From an uncultured cyanobacterium (GTDB lineage: Bacteria > Cyanobacteriota > Cyanobacteriia > CAKZMO01): DNA of 39,333 nucleotides. Shown here piece after piece: positions 16,774-25,919 of this stretch. The notes below the pieces were generated by a model. That model worked only from the letters and a program-made list of their open reading frames with translations, did not search any database and was not told where the DNA came from. Numbering within the stretch: position 1 is the first letter of the stretch; the number at the start of each line of letters is the position of its first letter. The stretch is from assembly GCA_937128595.1 (NCBI GenBank), contig CAKZMO010000377.1, positions 1 to 39,333 on the forward strand, written 5' to 3'. A program made the translations under genes and the position numbers.

Positions 16774-17586
16774 TCATTGAACCGAGCGTTCTACCCATGG
16801 CCGAAACACTGGAATAAGGTCTTCTCGACTTACAGCCAGGGTTGGAAAAGGATGGCGACCGTAGTTTTTCCCTGGCTCTAGCGGAAAAATGGAAGAGTTT
16901 TCTAGGGGCAGCCACACAACACCTGCAGCATGGCAGATTGCCCACACCGCAGCGATGTCCCAAATTTTGGGAGTAGCTGCTACTCCGCCGAGGGTGATGC
17001 CAGCGGCAACGATCAGTAGCTCGTAGGTTGCGGCCCCTATCATCCGCACTTTACAGGGAAAAGGGTCAGGGCTATTGAGAATACCTGTGCTACGAGAACA
17101 AATGCTGAAAAACTGAGTCCCCGAAGGTTCAGCAGCACTGGTATGAATGGGTTTGCTGTTGAGAAAGGCTCCATTTGGACAATCTAAGCCAGAATCACCG
17201 GGCCAATATCCCCAAAATGATTGGTTCAAGGGTGGAAAGTAAACATATCCAAAAACAGGTGTGCCTTGATAGAGCAAGCCTAGGGATATTCCCCATATGG
17301 GAATGCCCCGAGCAAAATTGTTTGTGCCATCGATGGGATCGATTACCCAGCACCAGTCTGTTTCCGGACAAACATGCTCAACTTCCTCGCTTAAAACGCC
17401 GTGGTCTGGAAACGTCGATAAAATCTCGTGACGCAGCTCTTCATCTGCCCACTGGTCAGAGCGGGTGACGAGACTCCCGTCCGCTTTTTCCCCAGCGCTG
17501 ACTGTCCCGAAATCTTTGAGTAACTGTTGCCCTATTCGAAGAGTTGCTTGTTCAGAAAATGTTAGAGTTTGATCCCAAAAAGTCAT
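16774..17586 (-). CDS. Inositol monophosphatase family protein
   Basis: A 270-residue Mg2+-dependent, Li+-sensitive-type phosphatase. Metal-binding motifs are GVLSEEVE (E67/E68), WVIDPIDGTNNFARG (D83, D86) and a C-terminal KIWDIAAVWAI replacing the commoner WDxAAG. Members dephosphorylate inositol phosphates, fructose-1,6-bisphosphate, histidinol phosphate or 3'-phosphoadenosine 5'-phosphate; the sequence alone does not settle which. The ATG at 17586 gives the normal N-terminus. It has no same-strand neighbour and is convergent with glgA. Confidence 0.87.
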   Translation of the reverse strand: MTFWDQTLTFSEQATLRIGQQLLKDFGTVSAGEKADGSLVTRSDQWADEELRHEILSTFPDHGVLSEEVEHVCPETDWCWVIDPIDGTNNFARGIPIWGISLGLLYQGTPVFGYVYFPPLNQSFWGYWPGDSGLDCPNGAFLNSKPIHTSAAEPSGTQFFSICSRSTGILNSPDPFPCKVRMIGAATYELLIVAAGITLGGVAATPKIWDIAAVWAICHAAGVVWLPLENSSIFPLEPGKNYGRHPFPTLAVSREDLIPVFRPWVERSVQ

Positions 17587-18338
17587 GGTGGATGAGTAGA
17601 AAGCCTACTACAAATGAATAAAACGTATAATTCAACTAGATTTGAAGGAACAGATCTGACAGACAGGTTTCAAATTTGACTTGAGAGTTTAGTTTTTTTA
17701 AGTGTTTCTTTGCATTTGCGAGAAATGTCAGCTTGAATAGGGGAGCATGGAACAATCTCTAAGAACTAATTTTGTAATTTTATCGGGTGGAAGTAACGAA
17801 ATAATTCAGGGCATTGTTTCTTAGAGAGTAGGCTCCGCTTCAAATTGAGCAAGATTAACTCAATACTGCGAGAACTCATTGATGTTGATGCGGCTTTTTG
17901 TTGTTCTCTGTTGGGCATCTACCATGTGTTCTGCAAGGTGAGCGATCGCACGTTTTGACTCAGGTTTGTCGATACAAGTATCTGTAATTTTACTTATTTC
18001 GCCACAGTCTGTTGTGAAAAGTCTCGGCAATCTTCTCTTGATTGCTGAAGTCTATCAAATTACAACAGATGTAGTCTGACGAAATGATCTCTCTATGTTG
18101 TGATATTCAACCGGAAAGGTTTCGTCTAGGCTTAGTCAATATCGATCCTCAACGTTTATCTTTCAAATAGCGTAGCTGAGCGAATATCCTGAAAGCGTCC
18201 CATACCTTTGCAGAAAGAGTTCTGTAGGCATAGTGTCAGGAATATTGGCTATGCCAGACGATGTCGTGATGTTCTTGTGTGTTCCCTTGGGTTTCCTATG
18301 CAGACGGGTGAGTCTTTTCATTTCACCTGGAATGGGCC
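17587..18338. other. Divergent intergenic region of about 750 bp
   Basis: No supported protein gene. The only coding hint is a 31-codon frame at 18251-18346 (MPDDVVMFLCVPLGF) whose stop overlaps the first codons of the downstream kinase gene. The region is long for a simple promoter spacer and could hide a small RNA, but I see no diagnostic structure. Confidence 0.4.
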
Positions 18339-20939
18339 ATGACTGAAATTCTGATTGTTGAAAATGAATACGTGACAGCCTGGGACTTGCGGGAGGCGCT
18401 TGAGCATCTTGGATACCAGGTGTCGGGAGTTACAGGGTCAGGGCTTGATGCCATTCAACTTGTTGTTCATCATCCACCTGACCTGGTGCTGATGGATATT
18501 CGGCTGGCCGATAATACAGATGGCATTGCTGCCGCTACCCAGATTCGTCAGAAGCACGGCATTCCGGTCATTTATCTCACAGCCTATGCTGATGAGCAGA
18601 CCTTGAATCGAGCCCTTGCGAGTCAGCCATTCGGCTATCTTATTAAGCCGTTCAATCAGGCCGAACTTCGTACAACGATTGAAACGGCATTATCTCGATA
18701 TCAGCTCGAACAGCAGCTTCACACAACCCAGCAATGGCTCTGGACGACACTCAACAGCATTGGAGATGGGGCGATCGCCACGGACTCGACCGGGCGCATT
18801 CAGTTCATTAACCCAACAGCCGCTCAGTGGACGGGATGGTCTGCAGAACAAGCCATTGGTCAGCCTGTAGAAGAAGTCTTCCGACTGCTAGATGCTGAGA
18901 CTCGGACGCCTTTCCCTTCGCCCTTCCAACAGGCGATCGCCCAACATCAGCATGTTTACCTTGATCAACCTTGCTTGCTGCTTGCCAAAGATGGAACCGA
19001 ACGCTACATCGGTGATGTCGTTTCTCCCATTCTGAATTCGGCGCGCGATTTTTTGGGCTGCGTGCTTATTTTTCAAGACATGACGGCACACATTCAGGCT
19101 CAGCGTGAGATGCAGCTCAAAGCTGAGCGGGAACATATGCTGCGCGTTCTGACAGAGAGCATCCGGCAATCACTCAATTTGCAAGAAATTCTAGACACGG
19201 CCGTCAACGAAGTTCGGCAATATCTTCAAGTCGAGCGAGTGATCGTGTACCAGTTTGACGAAGACCTCAGTGGAGCGGTCGTTGCAGAATCGCTCACTCT
19301 TGGAAAAATATCCATGCTTGGAGTTTCAATTAGCGATCCCTGCATTACCCTAGCTCCTTGCATCGAAAAGTACAGCCAATGCTACGTGCAAGCGATAGAC
19401 GATGTAGAACAATCGGGGTTGGCAGAATGCTATGTCGAACTCCTACAACGGTTTGATATTAAAGCCAACCTAGCCGTATCGATTGTGTTTGATCAGTACA
19501 CTCCTTGGGGGATGCTCGTCGCTCAGCATTGCTCGGCACCTCGCCCTTGGCTCGATGAAGATGTAGTGTTGCTAACTCAGTTGGCGGATCAAATCTCTGT
19601 TGCTGTTCACCAAAGCCGACTCTACCACCAGCTCAAACAGGTGAACGAAGCTCTCAACATTGAAATTCAAGAGCGCAATCTTCGTCTGGAACAAATTTCT
19701 CATCATGAAACTTTGCTACACCAGGTTACCGAACAAATATGGCAAACCCTTGATGAAAACCAAATCATTCAAGCTACCTCTCGAGAACTTTGTGACTATC
19801 TCAAGATTGCCACTTGCCATGTCTTGATCGACTCAAAGGATCGCTTTTCGGCAGAATCTCAGGCTGATAGTGTATCTGTATGCCCCAACTCAGAAGAGTC
19901 TAGTCGGTCATCCCCTGACAAGCTACCCTTGATTGATCGTCAAACTTATATGACTCAGCTCCGTCCTGGAGAATGCTATCAATTTTGTACTCAAATTCCA
20001 AATTGGGAAGACAAATGGAACTGCGTCTTAGTTTGTCCTATGTACGATCAAGAGGGAAGTCTCTTAGGTGAACTGCTGTTGGTGCGCCGTGCGAATGCTT
20101 CCTTCTCCAAACGGGAAAGTCAGGTCATTCGGCAAGTGGCCCATCAATGTGCGATCGCCATTCGCCAGTCGCACCTATCGCAAGCCGCTCAGACTCAAAT
20201 GAACGAACTTGAACGGCTCAATCATCTGAAGGATAATTTCTTGAGTACTGTTTCGCACGAGCTAAGGACTCCGATTGCCAACATTCGAATGGCAACTCAA
20301 ATGCTCGAAATCACCATGAATCGCCTTGGAGTTCTCAACGGTGCTCCAAACGGCATCGAACAATATTTCAGGATTCTCAAGGCGGAAGGACAGCGCGAAA
20401 TTCATCTGATTGACGATTTACTGAACTTGTCGCGGCTGGAAGCAGGGATAGAGCGTCTTAATCCGATTCCAGTCGATTTGAGTCTCTGGGTTATTCATAT
20501 TTGCGACTCTTTTGCTGAAACGGTTAAGAGCCAGCAGCAAGAGCTGTTGCTGCATGTTCCCGACTCTGTCCCTTTGGTTTACACAGACTTGTCATGCCTA
20601 GAGCGTATCGTTTCAGAACTGCTCACAAATGCTTGTAAATATACCCCTCATGGTGAGCAAATTCATGTTTCACTGCGAGTCCATCCTGATATTGTCGATC
20701 TTTGCTTCACCAACACCGGCGTAGAGATTCCTGTTGAAGAACGGGCACGCGTTTTCGAAAAGTTCTACCGCATTCCCCACAGCGATCGCTGGAAACATGG
20801 CGGCACTGGACTCGGCCTAGCTCTTGCTCAAAAACTTGCCCACAGACTGAACGGAGATCTGACCGTTGAAGGCGCAAATGACGAAACATCCTTTATTCTG
20901 ACCCTGCCCCTCTCGTCAGATCTCACAACGAATGCATGA
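18339..20939 (+). CDS. Hybrid REC-PAS-GAF-GAF histidine kinase, possible cyanobacteriochrome
   Basis: An 866-residue cytosolic sensor. Order: receiver domain 1-120 (D53 in LMDIRL, T81, K103; the acidic pocket reads VENE), PAS about 131-255, GAF1 about 271-428, a coiled segment, a degenerate GAF2 about 455-612, then HisKA with H640 in STVSHELRTP and HATPase with N-box (LTNACKYTPHG), F-box (VFEKFYRIP) and G-box (GGTGLGLALAQ). GAF1 carries Cys335 in SDPCI and Cys364 in LAECYVELL, 29 residues apart. This resembles the two-cysteine layout of DXCF-class cyanobacteriochromes (usually DXCF and CH), so GAF1 may bind a bilin. The Tyr after C364 and the Ile in DPCI are deviations. No partner response regulator gene is adjacent. 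Confidence 0.85.
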   Translation: MTEILIVENEYVTAWDLREALEHLGYQVSGVTGSGLDAIQLVVHHPPDLVLMDIRLADNTDGIAAATQIRQKHGIPVIYLTAYADEQTLNRALASQPFGYLIKPFNQAELRTTIETALSRYQLEQQLHTTQQWLWTTLNSIGDGAIATDSTGRIQFINPTAAQWTGWSAEQAIGQPVEEVFRLLDAETRTPFPSPFQQAIAQHQHVYLDQPCLLLAKDGTERYIGDVVSPILNSARDFLGCVLIFQDMTAHIQAQREMQLKAEREHMLRVLTESIRQSLNLQEILDTAVNEVRQYLQVERVIVYQFDEDLSGAVVAESLTLGKISMLGVSISDPCITLAPCIEKYSQCYVQAIDDVEQSGLAECYVELLQRFDIKANLAVSIVFDQYTPWGMLVAQHCSAPRPWLDEDVVLLTQLADQISVAVHQSRLYHQLKQVNEALNIEIQERNLRLEQISHHETLLHQVTEQIWQTLDENQIIQATSRELCDYLKIATCHVLIDSKDRFSAESQADSVSVCPNSEESSRSSPDKLPLIDRQTYMTQLRPGECYQFCTQIPNWEDKWNCVLVCPMYDQEGSLLGELLLVRRANASFSKRESQVIRQVAHQCAIAIRQSHLSQAAQTQMNELERLNHLKDNFLSTVSHELRTPIANIRMATQMLEITMNRLGVLNGAPNGIEQYFRILKAEGQREIHLIDDLLNLSRLEAGIERLNPIPVDLSLWVIHICDSFAETVKSQQQELLLHVPDSVPLVYTDLSCLERIVSELLTNACKYTPHGEQIHVSLRVHPDIVDLCFTNTGVEIPVEERARVFEKFYRIPHSDRWKHGGTGLGLALAQKLAHRLNGDLTVEGANDETSFILTLPLSSDLTTNA

Positions 20940-21264
20940 GACTTCACCATCTACTTTACAGAGGTTTATAGAGGGCTGTGCCGCAACAGATAAGATTCAG
21001 TTATGCACAAAAATACGTGACAAAAAGGGTCTTTATATGGCCTTTTTGGATACGTGAGCGTTGCCAACAGGGAACCTACGAACCTGGTCAAGCGTGAACA
21101 TCGTGGGTCAGTTCAGGTCATGCAGAAGCATTAAATCGTGTGTTAACGTGTGATTAGTAGTTTTCGGTAGAGTCAGCTTGTTCATTTCATTTCAATTTCG
21201 ATCTCGGTGACAGGTACATCTCCGTTTAACTCCCTGCAGAATGTTTTGATCAAGGAGGTGTCCT
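20940..21264. other. Intergenic region upstream of rbp, with a weak terminator-like hairpin
   Basis: This 325-bp spacer probably contains the kinase gene's 3' end and the rbp promoter and leader. A hairpin AAAAAGG (21022-21028) / CCTTTTT (21041-21047) ending in T residues is a plausible terminator. AAGGAGGT closely precedes the rbp start. Long leaders are known for cold-regulated cyanobacterial rbp genes; that this one is such a leader is inference. Confidence 0.5.
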
Positions 21265-21570
21265 ATGTCTATTTATGTAGGTAACTTATCGTATGACGTC
21301 ACTCAGGAAGACTTGGGTAGCGTATTCGCTGAATACGGAAGCGTGAGCCGAGTCAGCATTCCCACAGATCGCGAAACGGGTCGTCCCCGTGGCTTTGCGT
21401 TTGTGGAAATGTCAGCGGAACCTGAGGAAGATGCAGCCATCAAAGAACTAGATGGCGCTGAGTGGATGGGGCGTTCTATGCGCGTCAACAAAGCCCGCCC
21501 TCGCAATGAAAGCCGGAACGAGAACCGTGAAGGCCAGTCTAGTCGGAACTACACGTATAATTCTTTCTAG
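21265..21570 (+). CDS. RRM RNA-binding protein (Rbp family)
   Basis: A 101-residue protein with a single RNA recognition motif: RNP2 IYVGNL at 3-8 and RNP1 RGFAFVEM at 42-49. It ends in an Arg/Asn-rich low-complexity tail (RPRNESRNENREGQSSRN). Family members are often cold-induced and bind single-stranded RNA. The start is well set by AAGGAGGT a few bases upstream. The rpsU gene follows after 126 bp, an arrangement seen in Anabaena (rbpA1-rpsU), so the two are likely cotranscribed. Confidence 0.95.
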   Translation: MSIYVGNLSYDVTQEDLGSVFAEYGSVSRVSIPTDRETGRPRGFAFVEMSAEPEEDAAIKELDGAEWMGRSMRVNKARPRNESRNENREGQSSRNYTYNSF

Positions 21571-21635
21571 ACCAAGCTCAATAAGCGCTAGCGTTGTGTA
21601 GTGGGCAAAGCGCCATCTATATCTCGCAAGGGTTT

Positions 21636-21658
21636 GGGGCGGGCAGTCTGCCCGCCCC
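21636..21658 (+). promoter_or_regulatory. Perfect GC-rich hairpin between rbp and rpsU
   Basis: GGGGCGGGCA pairs exactly with TGCCCGCCCC over a GTC loop, a very stable 10-bp stem 66 bp after the rbp stop and 38 bp before the rpsU start. Only TTAA follows, not a U-run, so it could be an attenuator, a partial terminator or an RNase-resistant 3' end separating rbp from rpsU messages. Confidence 0.6.
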
Positions 21659-21696
21659 TTAACCTATTTAATGTAAACAAGTGAAAGGAGGACGAA

Positions 21697-21882
21697 TTGG
21701 CTCAAGTTACTGTAGGTCAAGACGAGCACATTGAAGCGGCATTGCGACGCTTTAAGCGCAAGGTTTCTCGCGCTGGGGTATTTGCTGATATGAAAAAGCA
21801 TCGCCATTTTGAAACTCCCGCTGAGAAGGAGAAGAGAAAAGCGATCGCCAGAAATCGTCAGCGCAAGAACCGCAGCTACTAG
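21697..21882 (+). CDS. rpsU: 30S ribosomal protein S21
   Basis: A 61-residue basic protein of the S21 family, a component of the small subunit near the anti-Shine-Dalgarno end of 16S rRNA. The core segment [20 protein letters not shown] and the basic tail [15 protein letters not shown] are typical. The start codon is TTG at 21697; AAAGGAGG shortly before it supports this unusual start, and no in-frame ATG lies nearby. It is preceded by rbp and followed by a clear terminator at 21975. Confidence 0.95.
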   Translation: MAQVTVGQDEHIEAALRRFKRKVSRAGVFADMKKHRHFETPAEKEKRKAIARNRQRKNRSY

Positions 21883-21974
21883 AATCAGAGCTTAGGAGAA
21901 AGCTGCTTCTCCCATTCTGTTTTTCCGATGCTTGAATCTTTGATGAATCATGCTGGAATTATGTAGGAATGACC

Positions 21975-22005
21975 AAAAACCCTCGCTTTGCGGGGGTTTT
22001 GTTTT
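21975..22005 (+). terminator. Rho-independent terminator of rbp-rpsU
   Basis: Stem AAAACCCTCGC with loop TTT and GCGGGGGTTTT, followed by GTTTT, 93 bp past the rpsU stop. One bulged G. A smaller stem (GGAGAA/TTCTCC) precedes it. Confidence 0.8.
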
Positions 22006-22025
22006 GTCTGTATCAAGGTCGATGG

Positions 22026-22127
22026 TATAGTGCTACGCGCTGATATAAAACCAATAGTTGATGGAGAAGCCGCGCGGTGCGCGGCTTCTCCATCAATATC
22101 TGTCCTAACTATCTGCGCATTGCTATA
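22026..22127 (+). repeat. TATA-ended palindromic MITE-like element, copy 3
   Basis: A 102-bp copy in the same orientation as 153-254. Its hairpin core is identical to the copy at 16529-16631. It lies 20 bp after the rpsU terminator and only 3 bp from the end of the convergent nitrate-reductase-associated gene, so on the minus strand it could act as that operon's 3' hairpin. Confidence 0.8.
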
Positions 22128-22130
22128 GCC

Positions 22131-22577
22131 TTACAGTAAATGAAATTCCTGTAGAGCTGGGACAAAGTTTTTGTTCTCGTGGCTAGGGCGACTCAGTTTG
22201 ATCAGGGCAAACCGTTGCATTGGAGTTAGCGTTGCCCACTGTTCATCGGCGATCGCCACACCACATTCTTCTATTTTGCTTGCCACTTGTTCTGGAATCA
22301 CGTCCTTCTTCCAATCAGGCTGTTCGTCGATGGATAACATTTTTGCAGGGCTGCCTTGATGCTGCGTAACGAGAGACTGGAGATGATTTCGATACGCCTC
22401 GACTTCTGCGGATGACTCGCACGGCCGCTCGACAAGCTCCTGGCGCTCTGCATCCGAAAAGTGATTCCAGTGCTCTAACTTGAGTTTGACTCCACAAGTA
22501 TCGAGTTTGTAACGCACCTGCATGGGAATGCAGCGGAGAGACTGCACAAAGTCGGATTCAAACTGGAAAAAAGTCAT
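22131..22577 (-). CDS. Nitrate reductase associated protein (TIGR02664-type)
   Basis: A 148-residue soluble protein matching the cyanobacterial nitrate reductase associated family, named from its position next to narB. Markers: FFQFESDFVQSLRCIPM, VRYKLDTCGVKLKL and the C-terminal MQRFALIKLSRPSHENKNF. Biochemical function is not established; a maturation or assembly role for NarB is inferred. It is the last gene of the nitrate operon, 121 bp after narB on the same strand, and ends 3 bp from a palindromic element. Confidence 0.88.
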   Translation of the reverse strand: MTFFQFESDFVQSLRCIPMQVRYKLDTCGVKLKLEHWNHFSDAERQELVERPCESSAEVEAYRNHLQSLVTQHQGSPAKMLSIDEQPDWKKDVIPEQVASKIEECGVAIADEQWATLTPMQRFALIKLSRPSHENKNFVPALQEFHLL

Positions 22578-22698
22578 GTTTTCTTAAACCCAGAACTATG
22601 GTGGCGATTTCAGGGCTTCAGCATCCCAACTTGAGCAGCGGGATACGATACCGAACCTGTTGTGAATGATTGGCAACCCAACCCTATGAAACTGCATT

Positions 22699-24894
22699 CT
22701 ATAGGAACAGGGACGCGAGATGAGAGGGCGATCGCTTTTTATCTTGCTTGATGCTTGGGTGCTCGATAGATTCTGTAGATGACAAAGGCACAACAGCGAC
22801 GGCACTTGCTTTTAGCTCTGGCTGAAGAGCGTCTGGACAATACTCAGGATGAGTCAGAGCATTGACTTCAGCGTCCTTCGCCCAGAGAAACCCCCAATGC
22901 ATCGGCATAAACACGGTTCCTGGAGAAATGGCTCGTGTCACTTTTGCCTTGAGCCGAGCCATTCCCCGGCGCGATCGCACTTCGACGACAGCTTCATCCT
23001 CAATTTCTAGTATGTTTGCGTCTCGGGGATGAATTTCCAGAAACGGTTCTGGATACATTTTGGTCAGTTTCTCAATTCGTCCCGTGCGAGTTTGGGTATG
23101 CCAATGTCCGTAGAGCCGCCCAGTGGTTAACACAAACGGGTAGTCAGGATCAGGAGGTTCAGCCAGACCTTTGGAATGAACAGATGCGAAATGGGCGCGT
23201 CCGTCATCAGTGGGAAACCGTTTGTCGAGGTAGAGTCGCTTGTTTTTAGCCGCATTATCTTGAGCGGGATGATGGGGATCGTCGGAAATAGGCCACTGAA
23301 GGGGGCCTTGCTGCTGCAACCGATCATGAGTCAGTCCGGTCATGTCGCAGACCTGACCTCGTGTTAATTCCACGAACTCATTAAAGACCTCTGCTGAAGT
23401 TTCAAACGGCAATTCTGAGACAAAGCCGAGTCGATGCCCTACTTCAGTGAAAATTTTCCAGTCGGGTTTGGCTTCTCCGGGAGGAGTACAAAAGGCTTCG
23501 CAGAAAGTGACCATGCGCTCAGAGTTTGTCATGGTCGCGGTCTTTTCTCCCCACTGGGCTGCGGGTAAAAGGAGATGAGCGAAGGACGCAGACTCTGTCG
23601 GGAAATAGGCGTCTTGACAGATAGTGAAGGGCGATCGCCTCAACGCAGCCTTGGTTCGCACGAGGTCGGGCATGCTGACGGCTGGGTTCGTGGCGACGAT
23701 CCATAACAACCCAACCTGGTCATGCTCCAGGGCTGTGATGATTTCCCATGCCGACAAGCCAGGAATGGCAGGCAAGCCTCCAGGTTCAATTCCCCAAGCG
23801 GCTTCTACCTCAGCTCGGTGCTGCGGATTGTTGACGAGTCGATATCCCGGTAGCAGTTTGCACAGTCCTCCTGCTTCTCGACCACCCATAGCGTTGGGCT
23901 GACCAGTCAAGGAAAAAGGCCCTGCTCCAGGTTTGGACAACTGCCCAGTCATTAGGTGCAGATTGATCAGGGTTTGCACCTTCGCAGTACCTTCCCGAGA
24001 TTGGTTGACTCCCATGCACCAAAGGGATAGGACTTCCTGAGCTTCAGCCCAATAGCGAGCCGCCGTTTCTAAATCTTCGATAGAAATACCGCACCGTTGG
24101 GCTGCCACCTCAGGCGGGTAATGGCGAATCACTTCCAGGTAGTCTTCGAACCCTGTGCTGTGGCGATCGATAAATTCCTGATCAAGCTTGTGCCACTGCC
24201 ACAGCAGATGGGCGATGCCATTAAACAAGTCGATGTCTGTGCCCGGTTGAATCGCAAGGTGTAAATCAGCGACAGCAGCGGTCTCTGTCTTTCGAGGATC
24301 AACGACGATTAACTTTGTGTTAGGGTTTTTCTTGTGATTTTTCCGAAAGCGATTAAAGATGATGGGATGACACTCAGCCGTGTTGCTGCCGACAATAAAG
24401 GCGCAGTCCGTCAGGTCTAAATCTTCATAGCAACAAGGAGGCCCATCGGAACCCAAGCTGCGAATATAGCCTGATACCGCAGACGACATACACAGGCGAG
24501 AATTGCTATCGAAATTGTTGGTTCTCAGACAGCCTTTTAGCAGTTTCTGGGCAACGTAATAGTCTTCTGTGCAAAGCTGCCCTGAGCCATACATACAAAC
24601 ACCATCGCTGCCCAGAGAGGACGATCGCACCGTTTCTACTTGTGCCGTAATCTTATCGAGAGCTTGATCCCAAGAGATCCGCTGAAACGTTCCATCTAGC
24701 GATGCTCGGAACATCGGATGCTGTAGTCGATCTTTTTGCAGCGCCTCGGCAACGGTTCCTCCTTTCACGCAAATTTGCCCCTTGCTAGAGGGATGATCGC
24801 GATCGCCCCGCACTTTGTAGGGCTGAACGGAATTGTCGGTTATGGCTATATCTAAACCACAACCAACGCCACAATAGGGACAGAGGGTTTTCAC
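22699..24894 (-). CDS. narB: Ferredoxin-nitrate reductase NarB
   Basis: A 731-residue molybdoenzyme reducing nitrate to nitrite with electrons from ferredoxin. One [4Fe-4S] cluster is coordinated by C5, C8, C12 and C42 ([17 protein letters not shown]). C135 in RLCMSSAV is the probable molybdenum ligand. The molybdopterin-binding segment [13 protein letters not shown] and the C-terminal dinucleotide-binding domain ([25 protein letters not shown]) are intact. The start codon is GTG at 24894, giving MKTLCPYCG directly. A Lys/Ser-rich tail of about 25 residues follows the conserved end. The gene lies 86 bp after nrtD and is the terminal enzyme gene of the operon. Confidence 0.95.
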   Translation of the reverse strand: MKTLCPYCGVGCGLDIAITDNSVQPYKVRGDRDHPSSKGQICVKGGTVAEALQKDRLQHPMFRASLDGTFQRISWDQALDKITAQVETVRSSSLGSDGVCMYGSGQLCTEDYYVAQKLLKGCLRTNNFDSNSRLCMSSAVSGYIRSLGSDGPPCCYEDLDLTDCAFIVGSNTAECHPIIFNRFRKNHKKNPNTKLIVVDPRKTETAAVADLHLAIQPGTDIDLFNGIAHLLWQWHKLDQEFIDRHSTGFEDYLEVIRHYPPEVAAQRCGISIEDLETAARYWAEAQEVLSLWCMGVNQSREGTAKVQTLINLHLMTGQLSKPGAGPFSLTGQPNAMGGREAGGLCKLLPGYRLVNNPQHRAEVEAAWGIEPGGLPAIPGLSAWEIITALEHDQVGLLWIVATNPAVSMPDLVRTKAALRRSPFTICQDAYFPTESASFAHLLLPAAQWGEKTATMTNSERMVTFCEAFCTPPGEAKPDWKIFTEVGHRLGFVSELPFETSAEVFNEFVELTRGQVCDMTGLTHDRLQQQGPLQWPISDDPHHPAQDNAAKNKRLYLDKRFPTDDGRAHFASVHSKGLAEPPDPDYPFVLTTGRLYGHWHTQTRTGRIEKLTKMYPEPFLEIHPRDANILEIEDEAVVEVRSRRGMARLKAKVTRAISPGTVFMPMHWGFLWAKDAEVNALTHPEYCPDALQPELKASAVAVVPLSSTESIEHPSIKQDKKRSPSHLASLFL

Positions 24895-24980
24895 GGGCTC
24901 AACTAAAAAGTTTGAATTACAAAAGTTTAAATTACAACTGAAAGGCTAATTCATCGCGGCAAACGATAGGACAAATCACG

Positions 24981-25826
24981 TTAGTCGTCGTCGTGAGCAA
25001 ATCGACGGTAGAGGAAGTCCAGCACATAGTTCCGCATTTCGTAGTAGCGCGGGTCTTCCATCATTGCTGTTCGCTGACGAGGCCGCTCGAAGGGAATGGT
25101 GAGAACCTCGCCAATGGTCGCTTCAGGGCCATTGGTCATCATCACGAGGCGATCGGCTAAGAAAAGAGCTTCGTCGATATCATGGGTAATCATCAAGACG
25201 GTTGACTTGTGACTCTGCCAGATCTTGAGCAGTTCTTCCTGAAGTTCTTCTTTGGTAATCGCGTCCAAGGCTCCAAACGGTTCGTCCATCACTAACACCT
25301 CAGGCCGAATGGCTAAAGCGCGGGCGATCGCCACTCTCTGTTTCATGCCGCCAGAGATTTGGCTTGGCTTTTTGTCTGCTGCCTCAGTCAGACCTACCAT
25401 TTCCAGATGCTCGCGAACGATTTCGGTTTTCTGAGCTTTGCCCAGTTTCGGAAAAACCGAGTTGACTCCTAAATAGACATTTTCAAATACCGTCTTCCAT
25501 TCCAACAGGCAATAGCTTTGGAAGACCACCATCCGATCTGGGCCGGGTTTCTGGATAGGCTGTCCCTTGAGCGATACCACTCCATCGGTGGGCTGCAAAA
25601 AGCCGGAAACCATATTCAATAGCGTCGATTTGCCACAGCCCGAATGCCCGATAAAGCAGACAAATTCTCCCTCTTTGATATCGAGGCTGATGTCTTTTAG
25701 CACCGTCAAAGGGCCACCGCGAGTATTGAAAACTTTTGATACTCCGTCGATGGCTAGAAACGGTTCTCCTTCGATCGGGACTGTGGACACATTAGAGTTG
25801 ATTACGCTTGAAGTCATGGTGCTCAT
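24981..25826 (-). CDS. nrtD: Nitrate ABC transporter ATPase NrtD
   Basis: An ABC ATPase of 281 residues from the preferred ATG at 25826 (an in-frame TTG at 25847 and an ATG at 25817 are alternatives). Walker A GHSGCGKST, Q-loop VFQSYCLLEW, signature SGGMKQRV, Walker B VLVMDEPFGALD and switch His in MITHDIDEA are all present. It ends in a short acidic tail (FAHDDD). With NrtC it drives NrtB-mediated nitrate/nitrite uptake. Unlike NrtC it has no binding-protein-like C-terminal domain, which distinguishes the two. It starts about 95 bp after nrtC. Confidence 0.94.
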   Translation of the reverse strand: MSTMTSSVINSNVSTVPIEGEPFLAIDGVSKVFNTRGGPLTVLKDISLDIKEGEFVCFIGHSGCGKSTLLNMVSGFLQPTDGVVSLKGQPIQKPGPDRMVVFQSYCLLEWKTVFENVYLGVNSVFPKLGKAQKTEIVREHLEMVGLTEAADKKPSQISGGMKQRVAIARALAIRPEVLVMDEPFGALDAITKEELQEELLKIWQSHKSTVLMITHDIDEALFLADRLVMMTNGPEATIGEVLTIPFERPRQRTAMMEDPRYYEMRNYVLDFLYRRFAHDDD

Positions 25827-25919
25827 CAGGCTAGGAGGACGCGACAAAGATACAGGCAGGCTCGTCTGAAAAAAGTCTCACTGAAAACAAAACTAGGAAG
25901 ATCAGAAACCTATCAAAAC

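Noticed and set aside
16643-16963. Minus-strand frame overlapping the end of the inositol-phosphatase gene.
   Set aside because: It is out of frame with the real enzyme and has an arginine/cysteine-rich shadow composition.
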